From contig CM048557.1 in assembly GCA_026413225.1 (NCBI GenBank), positions 64,532,987 through 64,596,986 of the forward strand: a DNA stretch of 64,000 nt. The letters run 5' to 3'. The position numbers and the translations under genes are program-made. Source of the DNA: Otis tarda. Its lineage: Eukaryota; Chordata; Aves; Otidiformes; Otididae. The notes beneath the pieces were generated by a model. It was not told the origin of the DNA. It made no database searches and worked only from the letters and a program-made list of their open reading frames with translations. Positions 50,101-62,700 of this stretch are shown here, one piece after another; position 1 is the stretch's first letter; each line of letters begins with the position of its first letter.

Positions 50101-53100
50101 AGAGCATCAACACAGCGTGAAGAGGCTTCCCTTTCATGGCAAACTCATACAGACCTGCTCCAACAAAAGGGGGGATACCATTTCAAAGGACAGGTCTTGC
50201 ATCGTTAACTTATATCCCTGATAAACATAGTGTATGCTGTGCTGAGACCTCTCAATTACATTTGTGCACTGAAATTGGGGTTTTTTTTTTTAAACATAAT
50301 CATGCAGTACATGAAATATGTTCCTGTATTCTGGGCAGCCGCAGCGTCCCTGTGGAAGTACACACGTCTTCACACCTTGGGGCCATGACAGAAAAATGAG
50401 AGATTGGCCATTGCTGCTCTTCTCTTGTGTAAAATCTCCTGGTGAATTTTGGAAACATCTGGTCTGTCACAGCCTGGTGAAGGTGGGGTGTTTTCGCTGG
50501 GAAGCGGCTCCAGTCTTTATTTCACAACTGGGCTGAAAAGCAGGTGTGCAAGCTGTGACTCCAATAGAGACAATACTGATGCTTTGCACTGGAACAGAGT
50601 TACCTGCCTTACTGTAAGAGGTATATAAAATTAAAGGATGTAATTTCTGAAGATATTTTCCACTAAAATGAGTAACTGAAGCACTATTTGAATTCACCAG
50701 AAATTACTGCACTAACAACGAAATGGTTGAAGTTTCAGTTTGTGTTGTCTAGTATGTGAGAAAAAACCAAAAGACTACAATGACTTCTCAAAGGCTCAAA
50801 AGCCCACGAACCCTTCTCTTTTTCTCTCTCTTTGCCTTAGGCAGCATTGACATTTCTCTGCTGCTGTAGGGTAGCATCTCATGGCTTGTCTCATGCTGCC
50901 TCTGCCATCTGACGGCACTTCTAGCAAACCAAACAAAGAACTGGGATTTCTGAGCCCATACCCATATCTCTGACCACATAAGAGGCAATTCTGCAGCGGG
51001 AGGGGTAAAACTGAACGCCCAGAGCACACAGACGCTGCCCTCTGCACACTTGCAGGCTGCACAGGGGAAAGGTTTTCAGAAGTGCAGCTCATCTTTCACC
51101 TGATCCCTTTGGCTGCGTTCAGAAACAGCTGGAAAATGTCTTACGAAGTGCTGGCTGCTCCTGGCATCCATGGGAAGGTCAGAGTCGGACTCTTGCCTCT
51201 CAGATTGGATAGCCCTGCGTGTCCTTCCAAGTACAACCCTCCAATGTTTTTGCAGGTGATGAGAGAAGATGTTCAGCAGAAAGTTTTTCATGGCAAAATG
51301 TCATCTCTGAGTGTTTGTTGAGCGTCTCTAATTTTGCATGATAATTCATCATCCAGCATGGATCTCAACCTCTAGCACACAGAGCTCAGCGAAGAAACAG
51401 AGAAAGAAGATTGCCAGTAACAGTAACGAGGCAAACCAGAGATGTTCCTGAGCAAAAAGAAACATGTAATCACCCAAATCCAAGATCCCTCCCAGCAAAA
51501 CCAACAGCAAGACTATCAAACTTGAACCAAGCCATCAAGCCACGGCTCTTTGATCACATTGAACCATGGGGAATTATCCCACTCCCAGTGTAAAGAGCCC
51601 CTTGGGAGCACCCACAGACTGGGTCTCTTTGGGCTACACCAGTTTGCCGAGCAGCAAACTCCAGCGAGGCTCTCGCTGACCTCAGCTAACCCTCTCAGCA
51701 GCACCGCAGCCAAAACCAGCAGCTGGAATGAGCCAAAAACATGACTTCACAAAATCATTTGAAAACATTTACTGAAATAAAAGGCAGCAAGCCATGACAA
51801 GAAACTCAAAGCTGGAGGTTAGTCCACAGAGGGCCCGTGAAGTTAGAAGGAAAAAATGCAGATGTACCAGTGCCAACGACTGGGAAAAATCTGTGTCCGC
51901 CCTGGGAGCTCAGCCCGCAAGCAGGTGAGGGAGCACAGGGGACCCATGCCGGTCCTCCCCTTCACCCACGACACGGCGCGGACCAGGCTGGGAAGGGCTC
52001 AACGTTGCCCAGCCTGCTGAGCAAGGCTGTACTGGTGCTGCTCACATGCAGCGTTGCAACTCCTGTCTCAAGAGGCTGAGTCTGCAAATCGCTCTAACGG
52101 CCTGGAAGCTGGTGAAGGGGTGCGTGCGCAAAACAGATGTTTCCAAGCATTAATTTCCTTGAATTTAGAAGTTCCCTTTCTCAGTGCTGAAATTCTTGAT
52201 GGGTTTTTACATAACTCGTGTGTGTGCTATCTGCATCAGGACAATTAATTTTGCGAGTAATATCACGGTGACTAAATTATGTGAAATTGCATCACATTCT
52301 AGGAAAACACAAACAAGCCCAGACCCCTTCACAGAAGTAATGCGCTTCAGGAAGAGGAATATAACTTTCTGCTCAACCATTCCCTTCACATTGATAGCCA
52401 TCTAGACGAGGAAGAATCATTATTTCTCGTATTAAAGTTTCAAACGCACCAGCTCCCATCAGGACTCTGTTGGCCTGGGCAGGGTCCATTTAGGTTGGAA
52501 GAGAAAGCCTGTGCCCCTGAGCAGCTCATCTTTCAAATGCAAGCGCATGGCAGAGACGGCGGCTCTCCCCCATCTTACAGGCGGGGGAATGGAGACCCAG
52601 AGAAATTAATCCATTTATTTTGCCAGGAGCCCAAGGCTTGATGTCATGATGGAATGGCAGACCCTCAGTCCCACCTCCTCTCTGTCACACCACATGCCTC
52701 AGAGGACCCCGATTCAGGATTGCATCCACACAACAGTCAAGCCCAAACCATTGAAGGCAAGCAAGATTTCCCTGTTCACGGTATTAACGTTTCCTGCGTG
52801 TTGGTGTTTCTCTCATGTTGCTACCAAAGTGAAAAGCAGCAGCAGCAGAGCAGGAGATTAATGCCCCCCAGTCTCCCTTCTAGTAATGAGGGAGAGCGGG
52901 GAGATGGGGAGATACCCAACACACTCGTCTTCATTAAGATTCATGAGCTAAACTAACAGGGCAGAAATTAACTCGAAAGGAAATAAGATTTCTCAAAGAT
53001 CTATTTGATCTCAGACAAAAGGGAATCATTATATAAATAGAGCAATTACTCTAATTAAGGCTTCCCTCCATGAACCTCTCCAGTGAACGCTGCAGTTGCT

Positions 53101-53480
53101 GGAAACAGTTTGGCCGCCCATTACGTAAGGCAAACAAACCCGCAGTTTGGGTTTCATTAGCCTTCATCCACCCCTAAACAAAGAGAAGAAAGATGGCTCT
53201 ATGGCTCCGTCTGTTAATGTCTGAATTATTTTTAATGACGGGAAGCCAGGAGGCATTAGCATAGCAGAGAGACGTTTTTTTCTTTCTTACTTTTTTTTTT
53301 TAATAAAAAAGCTGCTCATTCTGAGCCAGTCTTGTCTTTTGCTCTCTTGGGCAAGGCTCCCATCACCTTCCACCACAGTCCTGCTGGGGTGATGCTGGCA
53401 AGTGTGCCTTGCTTCCCCATACAAGAGTGATCCAGGGCTCAGACACACGAGTGGGTTACAGGCACCAAGGGAGCCTGATT
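47105..53480 (-). other. PRKCH: PRKCH intron, part before the CR1
   Basis: This runs upstream from the TTTTGCAG acceptor of the penultimate exon. I looked on the minus strand for the preceding kinase exon (the DWWAMGVLLYEM and DEVVYPTWL blocks) and did not find it. The stretch is otherwise ordinary intron sequence. It includes a MIR-like remnant near 52570-52700 and an AT-rich, homeodomain-core-rich patch around 52950-53260. Confidence 0.75.
52565..52700 (+). mobile_element. MIR-like SINE remnant
   Basis: The plus strand follows the MIR core order: CATCTTACAGGCGGGGGAATGG, then GAGACCCAGAGAAATTAAT, TTTGCCAGGAGCC, and further on ATGGCAGACCCTCAGTCCCACC. This parallels the MIR consensus segments for TTTTACAGATGAGGAAACTG, CAGAGAGGTTAAGTGACTTGCC and the AGTGGCAGAGC part. 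It is old and strongly diverged. Confidence 0.5.
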
Positions 53481-53778
53481 TCATAGAATCACAGAATGGT
53501 TTGGGTTGGAAGGGACCTTCAAAGGTCATCTAGTCCAACCCCCCGCCAAGAAGCAGGGACATCTCCAACCAGATCAGGTTGCTCAGAGCCCCGTCCAGCC
53601 TGGCCTTGAATGTTTCCAGGGATGGGGCATCCACCACCTTTCTGGGCAACCTGTGCCAGTGTTCTACTACCCTCATAGTAAAACATGTTTTCCTAATATC
53701 TAATCTAAATCTACCTCCCTCTATTTTGAAATCATTACCCCTTGTCCTGGCACAAGAGGCCCTATTGAAGAGTTTTCA
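53481..53778 (-). mobile_element. CR1 LINE 3' end (minus strand) in PRKCH intron
   Basis: The left end reads TCATAGAATCACAGAATGG, then TTTGGGTTGGAAGGGACC and TAGTCCAACCCCC, the reverse complement of the CR1 3' tail. Similarity ends near 53778. It shares CCTAATATCTAATCTAAATC with the copy at 17168 and lies in the same orientation as the host gene PRKCH. Confidence 0.93.
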
Positions 53779-56700
53779 GGTGAAGATTCAACAGCCCTGA
53801 GAGCAGGGTGGTCGGAGAGCTCTCCCACGGAAGTCCTCGCACTTACAGCAGCTCAGACAGTGCCTGGCAACTTAAACAGCAGCAATTCGGCTGCAGATGA
53901 GCGCCAGGTGTTCGGAAGCCTGAGTCCTGCTGACCCTCAGTGAAGACTGCGCTGCTGAGAACAGGACTTGGAGTCACTGTGACTCTCATGAGTGCTGCCT
54001 CCATTTTACACTGGGGATTTGCTTTGACTGCAGCCAGTAGAGGCCACGTGGCATTTCGGCTTCCTAAATCCAAACCCAGCAGGATCGATTGCTAGAAGTC
54101 GCAATGCATACCAGCACAATTCATTGTGGTGCTGAACCAGAAGATGACCCATCCATTCTACCCCCATCCTGGGGTTCTGGCTACAGAAAAGTGTGAGCAG
54201 GTGAAATCCTGCAGACCAGAGAAGGTCCAGTGAGCACAGCACCAGGGCTCACAAGTACAAGACTGCCCTGAAAGCATTTTAAGGAGGGACGGGAGGAAGA
54301 GAGTGGGAGATCTCAATTATTTCTTTTCCCAGATAAAAAAGGAATGGGAAGGGAGGTAAAACCCAGTCTTCAGCCCTGCTCCTAAAAGCCAGAAGACCGT
54401 AACACTAAGCACAACAGCAGTCACATGTCCAATGTGCTAGCTGCAGGCAAGAAGGACAAAATGTCAGTGCCATGGACATTAAACAGATAAATTTGATCTC
54501 GCTTCCCCTAGTGCAGAAATGGCTGCTTAATGCTGCCCAGTGAAAGCTCGAGAGAAGAAGAAGGATTAACTGCATTGCAAACAGTGCTGAGCAAGAGAGA
54601 CCAGCAAAATAAACCAAGGTAGATGGAGCAACTCACTTGTGGGACAAGTGGCTCCAAATTCCTGGCAGTGTAAACTGATGTAACTTTGCTGACTATCACT
54701 TGGCCCAAAATATGGGAATTAAAATGTCATCCAATAGCTACAAACTTCCTTGCTGTGCTGAAATCTGCCTGTTTCCCTGCCTCTCCCCACTTATCAAGAA
54801 ATAGCTCATCAACACTAACGCAGAATGAAAAAGCCACAAGTATCAAATGCATATTGGCCTTGATGACAACTAGTCTTTTTTGACATTTCTGCCTTTGCTA
54901 GTCCTGTAATAAATAACAATAAACAGAAATTAACTTTAGTCATTAGATATATGGAATATTTAACATAGGTTTTGGTCCAGATGTCACTCCAGAAGTCTGT
55001 GTTTTCAGAACTGATGAGTCAACTCCATTTCCCGCGTGGGTCATCGGCTGCACGGGCTGCTCAGACAGCATCAACCTCTGGCTGCTGTTTTTCAGTTACC
55101 CCAGTTGGACTATAGATACAACACGGGCATATGCAGGTCAATTGCTAAATCAGTACATCAATGAGAGTAAAACAAACGTGGAGGGAGAATGAGCATCACA
55201 CTTATTAACAGACTGGATGCATGATCCCACTCTCGTTCTAAGCAGTGGTAAAATCTCCCTGGGGTTGCACAGGAAAACAATTAATCCTTCGCTGATAGTC
55301 TTGTCAGGAGGACCTGGGAATCTCTTACACAACCCTGGGTGGCCTGTTTACATAGGGTCAAGTACAAAGGGGACTGAAGTGCCCCAGTCAAACCTGTAAA
55401 GGCCAATTAAGAAAAAAAAAAAATCACAGGAAAATACTTCAAAGGAGCTTTTTTTTTTTGTGGTCCTGGTTATATTTTGATTCTTTTAATTTTAAAGTTC
55501 CTGAAAAGACACAACAGGTCAGAAAGGTCAAAGCTGGAAGGACGAGTAAGACCTACAGCCCTGAATAGCTCAGACAGTGCTGACACCTCCCAGTTAGACG
55601 GACCGGCCCACTCCACTGGGGGCTGCACAGCAAGAGCTGGTCCCAGCATTCAGCAACCATTCCCACCTCCAGCTCGGACCCAGGTTCTCAAGGGAATCCT
55701 TGGACCATTCCCCAGGATTAGATCTAAATGGACTTCACCAAAACGCCTTTGAGCATCTATAATGGTGCTGTTTATCTGCAGCAGAGCTGAGAAGTGAGCC
55801 CAGGCCACAAGTTTTGGGCTTGGCCATGGGAATCACTTCTTCCCGAGCATCTAGGAGCAAGCAGAAAAAGAATACGGGGAAGACAGAGTCAGCACAATGA
55901 ATGCTCCTTCACTTTTTTTCCCCATCTCTGGCAGGAAAGAGGAAGATGAGTCACACCTGGGATTACAATAGGCAGGGTTAGGAGCTTTTGTTGCAAAGCA
56001 AATCTGAGCCTGCACGCTGCTGACTTAAACAAGAAGCTAATTTCAGCCTATTGGAAAGGGAAAGGTAAAAGATCTAATGACTACTTCAAGATTAATTTGG
56101 CCTTGGCAAGCAATATAGAGATGGCTTTAGTCTTCTTTCACAGTGAAATATTCAGAAGTATGGGACTCTTACTGTGGGTAACAGGAGCACTCCAGAAAGG
56201 GATGCTATCAAGCAACAGAAGAGATTAAAATCACTGGGGAAAGCTGTTTGCTGTTTGGGAATTAGGAGGCAAAGACTAAGAGGCAGCAGGTTACAGAGAT
56301 GGATATGCAAGCTCGGGCAAAAGAGGTAAGAAGGCAATCTGTGGTGGAGCACAGCCTTGTCACTTCACCCCAGTGGATGTTTATGGCAAAAATGATCTAA
56401 ATCAGAGATCATTTAAAACTGCAGAACTCCTTCTCACTTGGGAAAAGACAGGCTCCCAAGTCCTGCTTTTGCCGCAGAGGCTCTGGAGCCAACCAGGAAA
56501 CGCAAGATGAAAGCATTTCTAAAACAAAAAATAAAGAAAAAGAAAACATTTACACAGATCCGGCATAGAGTTTCACAGAGAAATTCAAATATTGGCCTGA
56601 CTCTGACAGCCAAAGCTTAATCAAACTGTGCGAGAGGATTTATGGAGCCTGCCAAGCCTGAGGAGATGCCAAGGAGAATAATTTATTGGCATATTTGAAG

Positions 56701-59700
56701 GCATTTTTAATATCTGCCTTTGTTAGGCTCCTCAGCTCTGAGGATAAAGCAGTGAGCTCATCTAGTTCCCTCTTTGCTTTCAGTGCGCCACCATTGTGTT
56801 GTTCCTTTTCCTTTTAATCTTTGTCTAAGAAATACTCCCAGCATATGGTTCATTCAGAAACAAGCTCATTCTGGCTGTTCCAGCCCTGCATCTGAAACAG
56901 ATTATCCGCCTTTTTCTGTCTGTTGGAAAGAAAGAACCTGGCCTGGATCTGTAAGAGGAAAGTCCAAAGGAGAGACACAGGCCTTGGGCAGAGTGACGTA
57001 AAGGAAACGTAGGCAACCTTGCACCACCAGCATCCTTGTTTCACACCTTGTAAGCGTTCAGGAGAGGACCGGGGAGCACAAACACGGGGGTTTGGTTCAG
57101 CTCACACGGCAGCCAAACTGACCACCCAGGACTTAGGGAAAAGGCACAAAGGCAGCAGGAACCACATACACATTGCACTTGGATGTGCCAAGCAAAGCAC
57201 AGCCTGGGTATTTTGACTCATGGGTTGCTTGCTGTAGCGTGCAGGGAGGATGCAGACACCTACTGCAATACCAGAGCTGAGGAGAGTTAGTTCTGACCTC
57301 CCAGTATCCAGGGATGTTGGACCCTGAACAAGTGCAGCATATGAAGAGAATAAATTTCTCCAAAGAACAGTTCAGAAGACCTCACCCTTGGACCATCCAC
57401 ATCTCTCCTGAACTTAGACATCCTTGCCAATAGTCCAAAACCAGCCTCTCCCCTCCACTCCTCTGTCACCACAGACCGTTTGCTTTGATTATCTTAAAAA
57501 AATCTGCCTCTAAGCCTTTCTGCTGTGAAAACTCTGATCCTCTGCCTCCTCTCATTCATGGCATTTTCAAGTTGCTCGCAGCAGCGGGGCCAGTCTGGTT
57601 CAGCACAGAGCGCTCACCGTCCAGAAAGCAACTTTCTGAAAACAAGCCACAGCACACGGAAAAAGGGTCCTCGCCAAGGGTTTGAGCAATCATGGTGGCA
57701 TCTCTTTAGGATGGGTAGTTTACTCCTCCTGCAGCACAGCTCAGTGTTCACTTTGCTTTTTCTCCTTCAGCTGGGCTTGGGTGGAGCACCCTAGGGAAAC
57801 TTCTTTTCTGTATCTCTCCAATCTTCTTTCTCAGCCCAAGTCTCCAAGGGCTTTGCTGGGGATGTCATCCTACATCCAGCCAGACTGGACTGCCTTGTGC
57901 TCTGACCATGCAGGATATTAGAAGTTCCTCAACATTTCCTTGGAATGGCAAGAAATAACCTCCCAAACCCTGTACTCCCCAGTGGGTCCTGGATTTATCT
58001 CACACAAACAAACGTAATAATCAAATTTATCTCTCATTAGCAGCCATCACTTAGAATTCCTGAGAAATGATGGGAAATGCTGCTTCTTTTCACCAGAGGG
58101 AGGGGTGGAGGAAAGTAAACTTCAAATTTAGTTTTTCCTCATCTAGTATCACCTGCAAATTTAGGGAAGAAAACCCTAACATACACACACTTTCCTAACT
58201 GCTACCTAACTTATTTACTATGTATGCATAAGGATACAGAAAGCATTTCTACAATTCACCATCGGTGCCCTCTAACTTAACCTCTTGTTTGAACTGGGGC
58301 CACATTTTGAGATAATATCCACAGGCTTCCCCCCGTCAACTCAAGAGAAATTGCTGGTGGAGCAATACACTACTCATTGCAGTACCTTATGGGGAAGCCT
58401 CTCGTGCCTGATGGTTACCTGAGCGACTGAGGGACCTACGGCGGCCTCATATTCGCTCTTCTGGGCAGCAAAGAAATGACAAACTTCTGTAAAAAGCTTG
58501 GAGTGGCTTTTTTTAATGAATAAGATGAAAATTGGCCAAGGCGTTGCGGAAGGGCCCTCATACCTCTCTCCCGCTGAAGATAAAGCGGCTGGTTGCCCTC
58601 TGCACTGCGACATTCCTGAGCCCTTTTCTTGCCCTCCAGAAAAACCCGTGTGTGCTGCCTTCCAGCAAAGAGAAGTAAGTTACTCGGCTGACGAGACCTC
58701 AGTATTGAATATTGCTGTGTGTGTACAAAAAAAAGCCAAAAAACCTACGGAACTAACTGAAAATCCCTAGTTTCTGGGTTTTAGTCTGTGACGTGGGCTC
58801 ACAGGAACAAGAGAAGAGGCTTTTTCTTTCTAGATCAGGGCTTTTCTGACTTCTTAATCAGGCTGCAGGGCTGTCTGGAGGCAAAGGGGTTGGATTTAAA
58901 CTGTGGCACATTTAATCAATCCTCCTCCCGCTGCTCCCAAGAGCCAGGCAAGCTCCCTCCTGCCCGCTCGCAGAAGCTGGGAAGGAAATCCCAACTCCCT
59001 CACCTTGCGCTCCGTCTGTGAAGCACAGGTCACCAGAGCAGGACCTGGCTCCTGCTGACCCACAGAGCATCATTTATTGCTGCGGCAGAGTTTGAAGCAC
59101 TAATTCCCAGACACAATAGCCCCTTGATGTTAACGTGGCAGAGCAAAGGGGATTTTAAGCAAGTCTGCAAGAGCAAAGTCTAAAGGATGTTGGGGAGGTG
59201 GTGAGGTGTGTGTGTTAGACTTCAGTGGTGTTGTCGGGGTGGAGAAAGCACCAGGGAGGGGGGAAGGGAACTCAGTGACACGAAGCAGCAGAGAGTTCAC
59301 TAAACCAGAGTATTTGCCTTTCGAGTCAGCGTCACTTCCAAGTTATTGTTCTCTAGGAAAACAGATTAACTTTGAGTTTTTCTTTTGCATCCTTGGCACT
59401 GTATTGCTGACGTCATTTTTCTCCGAGATACAGGTCATGTTTGCTCTCAGCTGAACTCCCTCACCTTCCAATCCCTCTCACTCTTTGCACTAATCCGCCG
59501 GCATTTGGATTCCTCCGTGCTGTCCCACCTGCGCTGGGCGGGAGTGCAAGCTGCTAAAACCACAGCCAATTTCCTCTGCACCTTCCTCTTTTCTTGCCTG
59601 GTGTTTATTTTTCACGCGAAAACCACTTGGAGGGGGACATAACCATTTTTGCCCAGTCTCTTAACTCCAGCAGTGTTTTCTTCGAAATGCGTGTTTTTAA

Positions 59701-62700
59701 CCATTTGGAGGGAGAACAGGCTTTAGTCTCACTTGTATCCCCAAAATATACAGCTACAGGCAAGGCTGCCCAAGCCTTGCTTTTGGAAGGAGCATTTCAG
59801 CTGGGCCAGAAGATTTTTAAAGCTCACAGTAAGCTTGGAAGTTGGCACACAGATGCCAAGAGACACCCTCAGCTTCCACAGACTCAGCTGCGACAGGAGT
59901 TCAGAAATCTGGGGTGCAGAAGGCAGAGCAATGCCAACACCTCCCTGAGGAGACGCTGCTTTCTAGCCCCTGCTGTTACCTAGCTCTGAGAGTGAAAATA
60001 CCTGAGCTGCAATTGCTCATCCAAGTTTCCAGGCCTTTGGGCCAGCTGTTGCTACTTCAGATCATCAGTCCATGGAGCAACTCAATAGGTTTAGTCCTTC
60101 TCTCCTCATCTGAAACCAGACTTGGAAAGGAAAATCCCTGCAGCTTTACCTCTGAATTTGCTTCCCATTACGCCACGGACTTTTGAGCCCTGATTTTCAC
60201 TGTGTCGCTTCGTTCTCCCCTCCAACTAAGCCTGACTGTCAGCAAGACAGCGTGATGGGATTGCATTTGAGAAAGCCATACATGAAGTGAGTGAAACGCG
60301 CTGCCAAAATACCACCCTGCTTATGGGAAACAAGAGGATTGTATTTCATTTTGCAGTTCGCTCAGCTGAATTCCAAAAAGCCTCTGGCTGCCTGGAAAAC
60401 CACTCTCTTTGCTCAAGCGCTTTTTGCTAGTGACAATCTACAAATTCAGAACATCAACATGCTGTAACAAAGCGAACTCCAGCTGCACTCTCACCTTAAA
60501 AGATATGGTGTGACAGTCTCTGCAAGCTCACAAAGTTTCTCTTTCACAGTCTCTTCATCATCAGACACTGGTGACTACTCTGTCAGCTGACGGCAAAGAG
60601 TATTTGAAAGAACTTCTTTTACAGACACAGACTCCATAGCCCCTCTGGCATAAACTCCTTATGACTGCATTCAAGTAGGGTTATGGAGAAAACTTTTTTT
60701 GGGGAATCAAAATCAAAGCAAAACTTAAATTTAGAATGAGCTGAAGTGGTCTGAATCCATCCAGCAGCAATTTTCCTTTTCTGCACTTTTTTTACTCCCA
60801 CAAGCAAATCCATGCCTGGTTTGACTTGCTCACACAAGCAGGGGAGACCTCAATTTGAGTCCTCTTCGCCTGACCTGAACCATCAATACCTAAATTCCCC
60901 AGTGACACACTCAGACAGGGCACGGTACACGAGTGAGATTTTCTACTTCCCTCCTCTGGTATTCACTCCAGCAAAATTCTGCTGGTTTACACTGAGTTAG
61001 CTCTGTCTTACTCTTTCCACAGCTCTTGAGGGAAAATATCAAGGACAAGAAAAAACCCACATTAAAAAGGAAAATAGATAAAAAGTTATTTTTTAGAGCA
61101 CAAATGTTTCTGCTTTCAATTCTAAACAAGGTCTCAGGGCATTGAGATTGTTTTTTGTTTTCCTTAGTATCAAAAACATGCCAGGAACACCCAGTGACCT
61201 AAATGAGGTCCTAAGGACATATTTTGATTATTATCAGGAAACTGCAAAGACAAACAGGATGTAACCTTCAGAAATCAGATGGTTTCTGATAGGGGGAAAT
61301 TGGTGAAGCACAATTATGTTAAAGGAAAGCAAAACAAAACAGCAGCATTCATGAAATGGGTCCTAAAACATATTATCCTTGTTTATAATGAAGCTCTTCA
61401 TGAAGAGAAACAGATCAAGTGCTTTCTAAACCTAGATATATCCATTTGTAGAGCATCTCTAAGCACCTAGATCTAATTGTATCTTCCTGGCAGAAGAATT
61501 TGATTCTCCTTTCAGAGCTTTGCATCACTCAAGACTAAGTGAATTCTCACTAGTCCTGTTCAAGGTCAGAGGCCAGAACTTTAGTGAGGGGATAATCCAG
61601 TTAAGACCTTATCCTGCAATACAAAAGACCCCTGGCTTAATTCCCTGGTCTTCCATAGGCTTCCCATGCCATGTAATTACTTATAATCATTTATGTCCCT
61701 GCAGTAGTAGAGTGCTCTGATTTTTCAGAGCTCTTAGTATCATGGGTTAGAAGGCACTGTCACAGCTGTAAATCAGTGAGTTCAAGCTCACTTATTGGAG
61801 ATAAACACAGTAGTAATAATGTTGTATCTGAGAAAAATAACATTAGCATCAGAAGTCTGTGAGGAAAAAAAAAATTACATGTTTAGCAGCTAGAAAATCA
61901 ACTGTCTGGCTTCATAAAATAGCCACAAGGGAACAAAAAAGCCAGGTTCACCACTCTGTGTTATACTGACAACTAAAAATACCAACTAAACGTTATCAGT
62001 ACACTGCAAATATAACTCAGCAGTGACCACATTTGTTATCATTCAAAAGAAATCAAAGTGTGTGGGGTTTATCTATTTTAATCTAGAGCCCCAGACAATC
62101 TCATGACAGGACGTTTCCTTCCCGTTAAAGCCACCGTGCTCTGATGCCTCTAAAAGCTCAGCCTATGAAAGGGCAGAGGAAATGAGGAGTTTTTCTAGTG
62201 AACAACTCTTGAACTCAAAAGCAGCTGCTATGAGGTTGCAGAAATTCAGGCTGTACCCAACTATCATCAGTTCTGTAAAAATGCAAAAGTCACCTCCAGG
62301 TAGCAGCCACCCAGGGAACAGAAACATTGAAGAACTGAAGGTCCAGTAAAAATTTCAGTGGCAACTTCCCACTAGTTAATCACAAGGCTCCTGGTTAACG
62401 CCCTGAATTTCAGCCTTTTCCCCAAAACAGACATCTCTTGACAGCGTAATGCTTCTCTTCAGCAACGCGTGTGCATTTTGGAGAGGCAGTTTTGTTTTCA
62501 TTTGGGTATCACCAATAACATGATAGAGCAGACAAGCAGAGTGGCTGGAGAGGAGACCTTTTTCAGGCAAGTAACCAGCCATTGCTAAGTGCCGTTTTGG
62601 AGTCGATCTCTATTTAAATTCTTATCTCCCTCCCCAATCCTGGCCCTTTCTCCAGTGCCTCTCATCGTGCTGCTTGCCTGTTAATCGCCCGCTGTTAAAA

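Noticed and set aside
58088-58101. CTCF-like CACCAGAGGGAGGG
   Set aside because: It departs from the consensus at the GGCGC end and has no supporting context.
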